A DNA stretch of 64,000 nt from Lacrimispora indolis DSM 755 (GCF_000526995.1 NZ_AZUI01000001.1:4196001-4260000), one strand, 5' to 3'; shown: positions 1 to 8,971, counted from the stretch's first letter. Program-made: numbers and translations. Notes: generated by a model not told the origin, from the letters alone.

Positions 1-117
1 GCTTTGAATGTGAATGATGCCATGCTGGCTGGCCTTGTAACAGCTAGGATGACATCAGAGCTTGATGTGAGTTTGTATAATAGGCCTGTGGACGAAGATA
101 TGTCAGTTTCATTATAA
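1..117 (+). CDS. 3' end of an unidentified protein
   Basis: An open frame enters from the left edge and reads 38 codons to a TAA at 115-117. A stem-loop terminator follows, which supports this being a true gene end. The tail contains the segment NVNDAMLAGLVTAR. I do not recognise the family, and too little is present to assign one. The gene is separate from the transporter operon that follows, because a terminator and a new promoter lie between them. Confidence 0.5.
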   Translation, partial: ALNVNDAMLAGLVTARMTSELDVSLYNRPVDEDMSVSL

Positions 118-154
118 TACAGTTTTCTAAGAGCTGGGTTTGATCCCAGGTATT

Positions 155-186
155 AAGGCTAATCTGAATCAGGTTAGCCTTTTCTT
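155..186 (+). terminator. Intrinsic terminator
   Basis: Perfect 8-bp stem (AAGGCTAA at 155-162 with TTAGCCTT at 174-181), followed by a T-rich run. It closes the partial gene upstream. Confidence 0.75.
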
Positions 187-250
187 GTGATTTTTTTTAG
201 CAGGGACTGGGCATAAATTTTTATCGTAGAAGTTTAAGCCCAAAAAAAGG

Positions 251-279
251 TTGACAAATGGGCAAAATAACAGTATATT
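251..279 (+). promoter_or_regulatory. Sigma-A promoter of the Cys-leader/ABC operon
   Basis: TTGACA at 251-256 and TATATT at 274-279 with a 17-base spacer. The start of transcription would fall about 30 bases before the small Cys-rich ORF at 318. The promoters at 29244 and 40843 have the same geometry and also precede Cys-rich ORFs. Confidence 0.8.
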
Positions 280-317
280 AAACATATAGGTTTAGTATGA
301 ATAAGGAGATCCGGAAA

Positions 318-425
318 ATGACAACGAGCTGCAAGTGGAACGTGAATCATATGATGAAGTGTTATTGCTGTAGATGCTTCATGAGAAGAGATACAGTTTA
401 TTTGCATGCGTGTCTTGGTTTCTGA
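318..425 (+). CDS. Cys-rich leader peptide (35 aa)
   Basis: A short ORF with a good ribosome binding site (AAGGAG at 303-308, 9 bases from ATG). It has six Cys among 35 residues, at 5, 15, 17, 18, 20 and 32, with the core CYCCRC. It sits between a strong promoter and a strong terminator ahead of an amino-acid ABC operon, the layout of attenuation leaders such as trpL. The peptide itself is probably not functional; the run of Cys codons would sense charged tRNA-Cys. It is not closely similar in sequence to the leaders at 29330 and 40929, but it is equivalent in position and composition. Confidence 0.7.
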   Translation: MTTSCKWNVNHMMKCYCCRCFMRRDTVYLHACLGF

Positions 426-470
426 TTTCCAATTTTTTTTATCTTGTGACAAAGAGAAAAGAAATGGAAG

Positions 471-502
471 GAAGCAGGTATATGCGTATACCTGCTTCTT
501 TT
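471..502 (+). terminator. Attenuator terminator after the Cys-rich leader
   Basis: Perfect 12-bp stem (GAAGCAGGTATA at 471-482, TATACCTGCTTC at 487-498) with a TGCG loop and TTTT. It lies 45 bases after the leader stop and about 75 bases before the first permease gene, so it would gate the operon. A clear antiterminator is harder to draw here than in the other two modules. One candidate is TGCTTC inside the leader ORF, which complements GAAGCA. Confidence 0.75.
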
Positions 503-535
503 GTATTGATTAACAAAAAGGGAGGAAAATAATTG

Positions 536-586
536 ATGGATCATATAAGAAAAAAGGAGGGGGAAAAGAAGAATCATGGATTTTGA
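536..586 (+). CDS. Possible 16-codon mini-ORF overlapping the permease start
   Basis: ATG at 536 with GGGAGG upstream reads 16 codons to a TGA inside the start of the permease gene. It is very Lys-rich. It could provide translational coupling to the permease gene at 576, or be chance. No family is recognised. Confidence 0.25.
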   Translation: MDHIRKKEGEKKNHGF

Positions 587-1235
587 GTTTATCCGTGCTT
601 ATACGCCGCTGTATATAGAGGCGGCAGGTATGACACTTCGAATATCTTTTCTGGGAATCCTGCTGTCTGCAGCCATTGGTCTTTTGTGCAGCCTGGTGAA
701 GATTTTTAACATACCGGTGTTAAAGAGTATTGTGAATGGCTATATTGAGGTGTCCAGAAATACGCCTCTTTTGATCCAGCTGTTCTTTTTATACTTCGGA
801 CTTCCTAAAATCGGTGTTGTTTTAAGCTCTGAAAGCTGTGCCGTGACAGGGCTGGCATTTTTAGGAGGAAGCTACATGGCGGAAGCCTTTCGCACGGGAA
901 TTGAACAGGTACCGGTCATCCAGTCAGAATCGGGTCTCAGCCTGGGACTTACAAAGGGGCAGGTATTCCTGCATATTATCCTTCCTCAGGCGGTCACCAC
1001 CTCAGTCCCCGTATTTTGTGCCAACATCATATTTCTCATAAAAGAAACATCGGTCTTCAGTGCAGTGGCACTGGCTGACTTAATGTTTGTGGCAAAGGAT
1101 CTGATAGGAATTTATTATAAAACAGATGAGGCCCTCCTAATGCTGGTGGCAGCATACTTAATTATTTTGCTGCCCATATCCTTACTCTGTTCCTGGATAG
1201 AAAGGAGAGTCCGCTATGCAGAATTTGGGAATTAG
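576..1235 (+). CDS. Polar amino acid ABC transporter permease
   Basis: 219 aa inner-membrane permease of the HisM/GlnP/TcyL class with several hydrophobic helices. The EAA-type cytoplasmic loop is visible (SYMAEAFRTG, then GLSLGLTKGQ and LPQAV), which contacts the ATPase. It is the first gene of a permease-permease-ATPase-binding protein operon, and the next gene starts inside it (20-base overlap). The Cys-rich leader upstream suggests a sulfur amino acid such as cystine as substrate; that is inference, since permeases of this class do not reveal their ligand. Confidence 0.9.
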   Translation: MDFEFIRAYTPLYIEAAGMTLRISFLGILLSAAIGLLCSLVKIFNIPVLKSIVNGYIEVSRNTPLLIQLFFLYFGLPKIGVVLSSESCAVTGLAFLGGSYMAEAFRTGIEQVPVIQSESGLSLGLTKGQVFLHIILPQAVTTSVPVFCANIIFLIKETSVFSAVALADLMFVAKDLIGIYYKTDEALLMLVAAYLIILLPISLLCSWIERRVRYAEFGN

Positions 1236-1893
1236 GATACTGTTTGAGGGAAATAATTTTTTACGGCTGCTTGGCGGACTTTGGGTATCTCTCAGGATTG
1301 CAGCAATGTCTATGGTTTTGTCCGTGGGATTTGGAATAGTCCTTGGAATGGTGATGACCAGCAAAAAAAAGCCGGTTAAGCTTTTCACAAGGCTTTATCT
1401 GGAAACGGTCCGGATCATGCCTCAGCTGGTTCTTTTGTTTCTCGTTTATTTTGGGGCTGCAAAGCATTTGAACGTGAATTTCTCCGGGCAAATGGCTGCG
1501 GTCATTGTATTCACCTTTTGGGGGACGGCTGAAATGGGGGATCTGGTGCGAAGTGCTCTGGAATCCATACCGGTTCATCAGTATCAAAGCGGCTTAGGTT
1601 TAGGCCTGACAGAGCTTGCAGTATACCGGTATATTGTGATTCCCCAAACCATAAGAAGGCTGCTGCCGTCGGTCATGAATCTTCTGACCAGAATGATCAA
1701 AACCACATCCCTTGTTGTATTGATCGGCGTGATCGAGGTGGTGAAGGTGGGAAAACAGGTCATTGACGCTTCCAGGTACACGGTTCCTGATGCAGCGCTC
1801 TGGGTATACGGGGTGATCTTTATCCTGTACTTTGCCATCTGTTACCCGTTTTCCAGGGCCGCTGCCCTGCTAGATAAAAAAATAAAGGATTGA
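1216..1893 (+). CDS. Polar amino acid ABC transporter permease
   Basis: 225 aa, the second permease of the same importer. It has the HisM-type coupling loop (SALESIPVHQYQSGLGLGLTE, then IPQTIRR) in the middle of the protein. The ATG at 1216 is preceded by AAAGGAG and overlaps the end of the upstream permease gene, so the two are probably translationally coupled and form a heterodimeric pore. Confidence 0.9.
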   Translation: MQNLGIRILFEGNNFLRLLGGLWVSLRIAAMSMVLSVGFGIVLGMVMTSKKKPVKLFTRLYLETVRIMPQLVLLFLVYFGAAKHLNVNFSGQMAAVIVFTFWGTAEMGDLVRSALESIPVHQYQSGLGLGLTELAVYRYIVIPQTIRRLLPSVMNLLTRMIKTTSLVVLIGVIEVVKVGKQVIDASRYTVPDAALWVYGVIFILYFAICYPFSRAAALLDKKIKD

Positions 1894-1898
1894 GAAAA

Positions 1899-2651
1899 AT
1901 GAATCAGGAAAAGATTTTAAAGACAGAGAACCTCAGGAAGTCCTATGAAAGCGGGCAGCCGGTTTTAAAGGATATTTCCTTTACCTTGCAAAAAGGAGAG
2001 GTCGTGGTGGTGGTTGGGCCTTCGGGCTGCGGAAAAAGCACTTTTTTACGATGTCTCAACATGCTGGAACCCATTGACTCCGGCACGATCCGGTTTAAGG
2101 ACCAGGTCATTGACAGAACCAAGCGGGATGTTTATGAAATAAGGCAGAAGATCGGCATGGTATTCCAAAGCTATGATCTGTTCCCTCATAAGACTATTTT
2201 AGGGAATATCCTTCTGGCTCCGTTAAAAGTGCAGAAGAGGGATAAAAAAGAAGTGACGGAGGAAGCGCAACAGCTTCTGGCCAGGGTAGGACTTTTAGAT
2301 AAAAAGGATTCATACCCCAGGCAGCTGTCCGGAGGACAGAAGCAGAGGGTTGCCATTGTACGGGCGCTTATCATGCATCCGGAGATTCTGCTTTTAGATG
2401 AGATTACAGCGGCCCTGGATCCGGAGATGGTACGGGAGGTTTTACAGGTGGTGCTGGAACTGGCAAAGGACGGAATGACCATGGTCATCGTCACCCATGA
2501 AATGGAGTTTGCCAGGGCGGTGGCTGACCGTGTCCTGTTCATGGACCATGGTGTGGTGGTGGAAGAGAGCCGGCCGGAAGAGTTTTTTACCTCTCCAAGT
2601 ACGGACCGGGCAAAGCAGTTTTTAAATACGTTTCATTATGAAGCGTTATAA
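1899..2651 (+). CDS. Amino acid ABC transporter ATP-binding protein
   Basis: 250 aa GlnQ/HisP-type ATPase. Walker A GPSGCGKST near residue 37, signature LSGGQKQR, Walker B ILLLDEITAALD and the switch His in VTHEM are present. The third base of the D/E-P-T motif region reads DEITAALD instead of the usual DEPTSALD; this is a mild variant, not a loss. I chose ATG 1899, spaced from AAAGGA, over the upstream TTG at 1890. It powers the importer with the two permeases upstream and the lipoprotein downstream. Confidence 0.93.
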   Translation: MNQEKILKTENLRKSYESGQPVLKDISFTLQKGEVVVVVGPSGCGKSTFLRCLNMLEPIDSGTIRFKDQVIDRTKRDVYEIRQKIGMVFQSYDLFPHKTILGNILLAPLKVQKRDKKEVTEEAQQLLARVGLLDKKDSYPRQLSGGQKQRVAIVRALIMHPEILLLDEITAALDPEMVREVLQVVLELAKDGMTMVIVTHEMEFARAVADRVLFMDHGVVVEESRPEEFFTSPSTDRAKQFLNTFHYEAL

Positions 2652-2679
2652 AATAAAAAATTATATGGAGGATACAATT

Positions 2680-3549
2680 ATGAACAAGAAATTACTGGGA
2701 GCGTTATTGGGCATTACCATGGCAGCAGGTCTTCTGGCTGGCTGCGGTCAGGCAAAGGATAACGGAGGAGCAGCTGGCGGGGCCTCTGCAAAGGCGAGAA
2801 CCCTGTCTGAGATCAAGGAAGCCGGAACCATTAAAATCGGCGTATTCAGCGATAAGAATCCATTTGGATATGTGGATTCCAACGGAAAAATCCAGGGCTA
2901 TGATGTGTATTTTGCAAAGCGCATGGCAAAGGACTTATTGGGAAGTGAAGATAAGGTAGAATTCGTATACGTAGAGGCTGCCAGCCGGGTGGAATATTTA
3001 AAGTCCGCCAAGGTGGATGTGATCCTGGCTAATTTTACCGTGACAGATGAGAGAAAAGAGCAGGTAGATTTTGCCCTTCCTTACATGAAGGTGGCTCTTG
3101 GCGTGGTATCTCCTGATGCCGCTTTGATCAGTGATGTGGCACAATTAAAGGATAAGACCCTGATTGTGGTAAAGGGAACTACGGCGGAAACCTATTTCTC
3201 TGAAAACCATCCGGAAGTCAAGCTGTTAAAGTTTGATGAGTATCAGGAAGCCTATGACGCACTTCTGGACGGAAGAGGAGAAGCTTTCTCCACCGATAAC
3301 ACAGAGGTTCTTGCCTGGGCCATTCAGAACAAGGGATTTACCGTAGGAATCGAATCCATCGGAAATCTGGATACCATTGCACCGGCTGTTCAGAAAGGAA
3401 ACAAAGAGCTTTTAGACTGGATCAACAGTGAGATCGAAACTCTTGGCAAGGAAGAGTTCTTCCACAAGGATTTTGAGGAAACTTTAAAGCCTGTGTACGG
3501 AGATGAAATTGATCCGGAAAATCTGGTTGTGGAAGGCGGCCAGGTTTAG
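2680..3549 (+). CDS. Amino-acid ABC transporter substrate-binding lipoprotein
   Basis: 289 aa with an N-terminal signal and lipobox LLAGCG, so it is anchored outside the membrane. The SBP_bac_3 pattern is clear: IKIGVFSDKNPFGY..., the GKIQGYDVYFAKRMAKDL segment, and FTVTDERKEQVDFALPYM. The start follows GGAGG; an earlier in-frame ATG at 2638 has no such site. It delivers the substrate to the permeases upstream. The Cys leader at 318 suggests cystine or a related sulfur amino acid, by context only. Confidence 0.9.
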   Translation: MNKKLLGALLGITMAAGLLAGCGQAKDNGGAAGGASAKARTLSEIKEAGTIKIGVFSDKNPFGYVDSNGKIQGYDVYFAKRMAKDLLGSEDKVEFVYVEAASRVEYLKSAKVDVILANFTVTDERKEQVDFALPYMKVALGVVSPDAALISDVAQLKDKTLIVVKGTTAETYFSENHPEVKLLKFDEYQEAYDALLDGRGEAFSTDNTEVLAWAIQNKGFTVGIESIGNLDTIAPAVQKGNKELLDWINSEIETLGKEEFFHKDFEETLKPVYGDEIDPENLVVEGGQV

Positions 3550-3612
3550 GAAACAGACTATGAGAAAAATTATCAACAGTCATTTTCAAACGGCTTAATG
3601 AGAAAAATAACC

Positions 3613-3641
3613 GGCAGGGCGTCTTGACGTCCTGCCTTTTT
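3613..3641 (+). terminator. Intrinsic terminator of the first ABC operon
   Basis: GGCAGGGCGT at 3613-3622 pairs with ACGTCCTGCC at 3627-3636 (one G-U), followed by TTTTT. Confidence 0.85.
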
Positions 3642-3650
3642 CATTCCATA

Positions 3651-3676
3651 ATAGCATTGTTATATAACAGTGTTAT
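3651..3676 (+). promoter_or_regulatory. Palindromic operator, probably for the adjacent TetR protein
   Basis: Inverted repeat with two 13-base halves, ATAGCATTGTTAT and ATAACAGTGTTAT, complementary at 11 of 13 positions. It ends 14 bases before the TetR start codon. Its size and place fit an autoregulatory TetR operator; the contact is inferred. Confidence 0.6.
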
Positions 3677-3690
3677 AAAAAGGAGATAGA

Positions 3691-4308
3691 ATGAGCGCTC
3701 AGATAAACGATACGCGTCTGGCTATTTTGGAGGCGGGAAAGAAAGAGTTTATGGAATATGGCTATGAAGGGGCGTCTCTAAGAAGGATTGCAAGGGAGGC
3801 TTCTGTGACAACAGGAGCCATTTACGGGTATTTTCCCAGTAAGGAAGCGCTGTTTGACGCCTTGACAGGTGATGCGGCCGATGGACTTTTGGAAAGGTAC
3901 AGACAGGTTCATGAAGAATTTGCAAGCCTTCCTCCCATTGATCAGGCAGCTTCCCTGGAGAATATTACCGATGATACGATTCCATGGATGATCAGTTACA
4001 TTTATGACAGGCTTGACGTCTTTAAGCTGTTATTTTGTAAAGGGACTGCGGGAAGCTGTGACAGTTATTTTGCCCAGCTCGCTCAGATCGAAGAGAAGTC
4101 CAGCTGGGATTTTATCGAGGCCATGAAGGAATTAGGTCATGAGGTCATGGATATTGACAGCACTCTGATCCATATTTTGTCCCGTTCATTTTTCCAGCAG
4201 ATCCTGGAATTTGTGGCCCATGATGTTCCCAGGGAAAAGGCTCTTTCCTATTCCCTTGTGCTTGGGAGGTTCCAGCATGCTGGCTGGAAGAAGATCATGG
4301 GGCTTTGA
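3691..4308 (+). CDS. TetR/AcrR family transcriptional regulator
   Basis: 205 aa. The N-terminal helix-turn-helix is typical: ILEAGKKEFMEYGYEGASL, then IAREASVTTGAIYGYFPSKEALFDAL. The C-terminal ligand-binding half is not assignable to a subfamily. It has its own operator-like palindrome upstream and stands just before an ABC transporter pair on the same strand, so it probably controls that pair. Confidence 0.92.
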   Translation: MSAQINDTRLAILEAGKKEFMEYGYEGASLRRIAREASVTTGAIYGYFPSKEALFDALTGDAADGLLERYRQVHEEFASLPPIDQAASLENITDDTIPWMISYIYDRLDVFKLLFCKGTAGSCDSYFAQLAQIEEKSSWDFIEAMKELGHEVMDIDSTLIHILSRSFFQQILEFVAHDVPREKALSYSLVLGRFQHAGWKKIMGL

Positions 4309-4325
4309 GCAAAGAAGTTTTATAT

Positions 4326-4344
4326 GAGGGTTAGCCTAAACTAA
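4326..4344. promoter_or_regulatory. DtxR/IdeR-like iron box
   Basis: This 19-base site matches the known IdeR/DtxR consensus (TTAGGTTAGSCTAACCTAA) at 15 of 19 positions. It lies in the 200-base gap between the TetR gene and the ABC pair. It implies iron-dependent repression of the ABC pair and so a role linked to iron or siderophores. The rest of the gap (4345-4508) holds no gene I can support. Confidence 0.55.
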
Positions 4345-4508
4345 CTACATAAGCATGAATCGTTTCTGCGGCAGGGAGAAATCCCTGAAAATCCAGGCCG
4401 CCGTGGAATGGCCGGGGCGGTTATCTGGAATGGCATTTCTTTTGCCTGTTACAGACCATTGGGAGCCGGTATGAAAAACAGTACATTTTAAAAGAAAGGT
4501 GGTTCGTT

Positions 4509-6332
4509 ATGAAACAAACTAATTCTGCAGCAGCTAAGCCTAAAACAGGTATGGCCAGGCTGATGGAGCTTGCGGCAACTAAAAAGCCTCTCATGGTCTC
4601 TTCGGTGATCCTGTCGGCTTTGGCATCTGTCGCCTCGTTTATCCCTTATATCGCCATATACTTTGTGGTTCGGGAAGTCATGGGGGTATTCCCTGATTTT
4701 GGGAATCTTGATCTGCAAAAGACCATTGGATTTGGCTGGCTGGCTTTTGGGGGAATCATCCTCAATATATTGCTGTACTTTGCGGCTTTGATGTGTTCTC
4801 ATCTGGCGGCTTTCGGCACCTTGTATGAGCTGAAGGTGAATTTTGCCTCCCATCTGGCCGGACTGCCTCTGGGGTTTCATATGCTGGTGGGCAGCGGGAA
4901 GCTGCGAAAGATCATGGATGAAAACATTGAGAAGATCGAAGGCTTTATCGCCCACCAGCTGCCTGACCTGGTGGCCTCCTTTGTGGCTCCTGTGGTCATG
5001 TTTATTATTCTCCTGGCCGTTGACTGGCGTTTTGGCCTTGCCGCTGCGGCGGGAATAGTCATTGCCCTTGTGATCCAGATGAAAGCCTATGGCAATGACG
5101 GGGCGAAAACCATGATGGAAAAGTACCAGACCGCCCTGGAGGATATGAACAATGCTTCCGTGGAATATATCAGGGGAATCACCGTTGTCAAGGCCTTTAA
5201 GCAAACGGTCTATTCCTTCCGCCGGATGCACAGCGCCATCAAGGAATACACCCGCATGGTCATTCCCTATACCCTTAGCTGGGAAAACTACATGTCGTCC
5301 TTTCACACGATTATCAATAACATTTACTTATTCCTGATTCCCGTGGGCATCCTGATCGGATTAAATACCTCTGATTATTCTGACTTTGCTGCCACATTTA
5401 TTTTTTATCTTATTTTTGTTCCATCCATTGCAGCGGTTCTGATGAAAATCATGTACGTTTCCACCAGCGGAATGCAGATCATAGGAGGAGTGGAACGAAT
5501 GGATGAGATCCTGCAGACCCCGCAGCTGTCTCAGCCACAGAATCCCAGGAAAATCTCCAGCCATGAAATCGTATTTGAAAACGTATCCTTCTCTTACGCC
5601 GGTCAGGAGGCACAGGCGCTTTCCGGCATTTCCTTCCGGGCTGAGGAAAACCAGATTACTGCCATTGTGGGCCCGTCGGGAGGGGGCAAAAGCACCATTG
5701 CCCATCTCATTCCCCGGTTTTTCGATGTGACGGAGGGCAGGATCCTCATCGGAGGCGTTGATGTGCGCCAGATGCGAAGCGAATACTTAATGGAAAAGGT
5801 CAGCTTTGTATTCCAGGATGTGTTCCTCTTTAAGCAAAGCATTATGGATAATATCAGGCTGGGAAACCAGAACGCAACCGACGAGCAGGTGATCGCTGCA
5901 GCCAGGGCTGCGCAGTGCCATGAATTCATTGAAAAACTGCCGGAAAAATACCATACAGTCATAGGCACAAAAGGTATCCATCTTTCAGGAGGTGAGCAGC
6001 AGCGGATTGCAATAGCCAGAGCTATTGTAAAAGACGCACCCATTGTACTTCTGGATGAGGCAACTGCATTTTCAGATCCGGAGAATGAACATTTAATTCA
6101 GCAGGCATTTCAAAAGCTCATGCATGGGAAGACGGTAATCATGATCGCCCACCGCTTATCAACCATCCGCAGTGCCAATAAAATTATAGTGATAGACAAG
6201 GGGCGGCTTATTGAGCAGGGCCGTCATGAAGAATTGCTGGAGAAACAGGGGAAATATTTTGATATGTGGAACGTGTATACGAAGGCTCTTGACTGGAAGA
6301 TGGACAGAAAGGGGATAAGAGAACATGTTTAA
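4509..6332 (+). CDS. ABC transporter, fused membrane and ATPase domains (subunit 1)
   Basis: 607 aa type-IV half-transporter. A six-helix membrane domain fills about residues 1-330, then a nucleotide-binding domain with Walker A GPSGGGKST, signature LSGGEQQR, Walker B IVLLDEATAF and H-loop IAHRLST. After Walker B the sequence reads FSDPE where the D-loop SxLD is usual, so this ATP site may be weaker. The next gene starts 8 bases inside it, so both are made together as a heterodimer. The iron box upstream makes a YbtPQ/IrtAB-like siderophore role plausible; drug or peptide export is the alternative. Confidence 0.88.
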   Translation: MKQTNSAAAKPKTGMARLMELAATKKPLMVSSVILSALASVASFIPYIAIYFVVREVMGVFPDFGNLDLQKTIGFGWLAFGGIILNILLYFAALMCSHLAAFGTLYELKVNFASHLAGLPLGFHMLVGSGKLRKIMDENIEKIEGFIAHQLPDLVASFVAPVVMFIILLAVDWRFGLAAAAGIVIALVIQMKAYGNDGAKTMMEKYQTALEDMNNASVEYIRGITVVKAFKQTVYSFRRMHSAIKEYTRMVIPYTLSWENYMSSFHTIINNIYLFLIPVGILIGLNTSDYSDFAATFIFYLIFVPSIAAVLMKIMYVSTSGMQIIGGVERMDEILQTPQLSQPQNPRKISSHEIVFENVSFSYAGQEAQALSGISFRAEENQITAIVGPSGGGKSTIAHLIPRFFDVTEGRILIGGVDVRQMRSEYLMEKVSFVFQDVFLFKQSIMDNIRLGNQNATDEQVIAAARAAQCHEFIEKLPEKYHTVIGTKGIHLSGGEQQRIAIARAIVKDAPIVLLDEATAFSDPENEHLIQQAFQKLMHGKTVIMIAHRLSTIRSANKIIVIDKGRLIEQGRHEELLEKQGKYFDMWNVYTKALDWKMDRKGIREHV

Positions 6333-8076
6333 TTGGAAGGAAGTATTGATGCTTACCGATAAAGGCTATACGGATTTAAAGAAAGCCGTTGCCGCCTGCA
6401 CGATCACCAATCTGGCGCTCATGCTGCCCTTTGCAGTTACTATTCAGGTTTTTGCAGAGCTTTTAAAGCCGTTGATGGCACAGGAGATTTCCTGGACCAG
6501 GATGTGGTTTTTGTTTGGCTGCGGTATTGTTTCGGCAATCCTGGTGTTTCTTGCCAGCAAAAACGATTATAAAAAGACTTACGTCACTTCTTATCTGGAA
6601 GCGGAGAATTCAAGGATCAGCATTGCCGAGCGGATCAGGAAGCTGCCCATGAGCTTTTTCAACTCAAAGGATCTTTCTGAACTGACCACAAACATTATGG
6701 CTGACTGTTCCACAACAGAGCATGTGCTAAGCCACATCCTTCCCCAGATAAGCGCCAATGCCATTTCCATTACCATTATCTGCATTATGATGGCTGCTTT
6801 TGACTGGAGGATGGCTCTCTCCGTATTTATTACTGTGCCTGCTGCGCTTCTGGTCATCCTTGGCAGCAAAAAGATCCAGGCCCGTTTAAGTGAGAAGCAG
6901 GTGGAGGCAAAGCTGAAAGCCTCCGATCATGTGCAGGAATATCTGGAAGGAATCAAGGTCATCAAGGCCTGCGGGTTGGATGGCTCAAAGTTTGCGGCGC
7001 TGGATAATGCCCTGCATCTAATGATGAAAATGGCGATCAAAATGGAATTCGGCACCGGGATTTTTGTCACCGGCGCCCAGATGATCTTACAGGCAGGTGT
7101 GGGTCTTACTGTTTTCACCGGGACTTATTTACTGACGGGCGGCAGCATCCAGCTGATCCCCATGCTGATGTTTTTTGTCATTGTTGTCAGGATTTACGGA
7201 CCGGTCCTTGTGGAGTTCACTCTTTTGCCGGAGCTGTTTTACCACCGTATCGCTACGAAACGGATGCGCACGCTCATGACTGTTCCTGTCATGGAGGGAG
7301 GATCGGAGAAACCCCTGACGCACTGGAATATTGACTTTGAAAACGTTTCTTTCGGCTACCATGGGGAAAATCCCAAAAAAGACATGGTGATCAAAAATCT
7401 TACGGTATCCATTCCATCCGATGGCATTACGGCGCTGGTAGGACCTTCGGGCTGCGGGAAGAGCACCATCTCAAGACTGATTGCCCGGTTCTGGGATGTA
7501 AATCAGGGCAGCGTAAAGATCGGCGGAATTGATGTAAGAACCCTTGACCCGGAACACTTAATGAGCTATATGTCCTTTGTATTTCAGGATGTGGTGCTGT
7601 TTAATGACACAGTCTACAACAATATCCGCATTGGAAACATGGAAGCAACGGAGGAAGAAGTCATGGAAGCAGCAAGGGCCGCCTGCTGTGATGGGTTTAT
7701 AAATGTTTTGCCCGACGGATATCAGACCATGCTTGGGGAAAACGGAAGCACTCTTTCCGGAGGCGAACGGCAGCGGATCTCCATTGCCCGGGCGCTATTG
7801 AAAAATGCACCCATCGTTCTTTTAGATGAGGCCACCGCATCCCTTGACCCCGAGAATGAAGCTCTGATTCAGCAGGCAATTTCCAGGCTGATTGAAGGCA
7901 AGACAGTCATTGTCATTGCTCACCGCTTAAGAACCGTGTCCGGAGCGGATAAAATCATTGTGCTTGAGGAGGGCAGACTGTCCGAAGAGGGAACTCATGA
8001 GGAATTGATGAACAACAAGGGGCTTTATGAAAGACTGTACCGGATCCAGCAGGAAAGCATGGGCTGGAGCGTTTAA
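6325..8076 (+). CDS. ABC transporter, fused membrane and ATPase domains (subunit 2)
   Basis: 583 aa partner of the preceding protein with the same domain order. Motifs are Walker A GPSGCGKST, Q-loop FVFQDVVLF, signature LSGGERQR, a normal Walker B plus D-loop IVLLDEATASLD, and H-loop IAHRLRT. The intact D-loop here and the altered one in subunit 1 suggest one degenerate and one consensus ATP site, common in heterodimeric ABC proteins. A methyltransferase gene follows after 24 bases, likely in the same transcript. Confidence 0.88.
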   Translation: MFNWKEVLMLTDKGYTDLKKAVAACTITNLALMLPFAVTIQVFAELLKPLMAQEISWTRMWFLFGCGIVSAILVFLASKNDYKKTYVTSYLEAENSRISIAERIRKLPMSFFNSKDLSELTTNIMADCSTTEHVLSHILPQISANAISITIICIMMAAFDWRMALSVFITVPAALLVILGSKKIQARLSEKQVEAKLKASDHVQEYLEGIKVIKACGLDGSKFAALDNALHLMMKMAIKMEFGTGIFVTGAQMILQAGVGLTVFTGTYLLTGGSIQLIPMLMFFVIVVRIYGPVLVEFTLLPELFYHRIATKRMRTLMTVPVMEGGSEKPLTHWNIDFENVSFGYHGENPKKDMVIKNLTVSIPSDGITALVGPSGCGKSTISRLIARFWDVNQGSVKIGGIDVRTLDPEHLMSYMSFVFQDVVLFNDTVYNNIRIGNMEATEEEVMEAARAACCDGFINVLPDGYQTMLGENGSTLSGGERQRISIARALLKNAPIVLLDEATASLDPENEALIQQAISRLIEGKTVIVIAHRLRTVSGADKIIVLEEGRLSEEGTHEELMNNKGLYERLYRIQQESMGWSV

Positions 8077-8100
8077 GGGAAAAAGGAGGAAGCATACAAA

Positions 8101-8922
8101 ATGAAATCGGAATTAAATTCCCAAACAGTGCAAAACACCATGCTTTTACCGCTGTGGGGCCGCGCCACGGCCAGTGCGAAAAATCTGGAAATACTAAATG
8201 ATAAGGAAGCCATTGAAATCATCAAAAGCTGCGATTATGACTTCAGCTCCATTGCCAAAACCTTCGGTGAGTTCGGCGGAATCTGTTATATTGTCCGTGC
8301 CCGGAAAATTGATGATGCCATCCGCAAATTCATCCGAAAACATCCCCGTGCTTCCATCGTAAATATCGGGGCAGGGCTGGATACCACCTTTTCCAGGGTG
8401 GATAATGGAACGATCAACTGGTATAATCTTGATCTGCCTGATGCGATTGCCTTCCGTCAGAAGTTCCTTCCCGATTCCCCCCGTAACACAAGCATTGCAA
8501 AATCCCTGTTTGACACTTCCTGGTTTGATGATGTTATTTTTAATCATGGGGATGGCATATTATTTGTTTCGGCCGGAGTTTTTTATTATTTCAAGGAAGA
8601 GCAGCTGAAAGCGGTCTTTGAAGCTATGGCTCACCGTTTTCCCGGAGGGGAAATTTATTTTGATGCGGGATCAAGGCAGGCGGTTAAGAAGTCAAACCGT
8701 ATGGTGGAAAAGACCGGGAATAAAGGCGCCATGATGCATTTTTACATCAATGGTTTAAAAGATCTGGAAAACTGGTCCCCGGATATCCAGGCCATTGCCT
8801 GTGAAAAATACTTTAAGGGCATACCGGTTAACAGGCAGTGGAGCTTTGGTATCCGCTTTATGATGAAAATATCGGACCAGATCAATATGATGAAATTCAT
8901 CCATCTGCGTTTTTCGGAATAA
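8101..8922 (+). CDS. Class I SAM methyltransferase, leucine carboxyl methyltransferase-like
   Basis: 273 aa. The SAM-binding loop VNIGAGLDTTFSRVD near residue 88 and the segment NLDLPDAIAFRQ are typical of the LCM/PPM1-like group, often annotated as polyketide O-methyltransferases. A good AAGGAGG site precedes the ATG. It follows the iron-boxed ABC pair; the same neighbourhood suggests it modifies the transported compound, but the substrate is unknown. Confidence 0.8.
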   Translation: MKSELNSQTVQNTMLLPLWGRATASAKNLEILNDKEAIEIIKSCDYDFSSIAKTFGEFGGICYIVRARKIDDAIRKFIRKHPRASIVNIGAGLDTTFSRVDNGTINWYNLDLPDAIAFRQKFLPDSPRNTSIAKSLFDTSWFDDVIFNHGDGILFVSAGVFYYFKEEQLKAVFEAMAHRFPGGEIYFDAGSRQAVKKSNRMVEKTGNKGAMMHFYINGLKDLENWSPDIQAIACEKYFKGIPVNRQWSFGIRFMMKISDQINMMKFIHLRFSE

Positions 8923-8971
8923 ACAATCAGGTTAACAATTGCTCCAAAACAGATAGGAGGAGTGAATCCAG

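Noticed and set aside
4360..4460. Possible riboswitch or small ORF before the ABC pair
   Set aside because: GC-rich pairing segments are present, but I could not match the conserved boxes of cobalamin or other known riboswitches, and a 39-codon ORF at 4353 has no ribosome binding site.
4488..5306. 272-codon minus-strand ORF within the ABC transporter gene
   Set aside because: Composition is His/Gln-rich as expected of an antisense shadow, and the plus-strand gene has complete ABC motifs.
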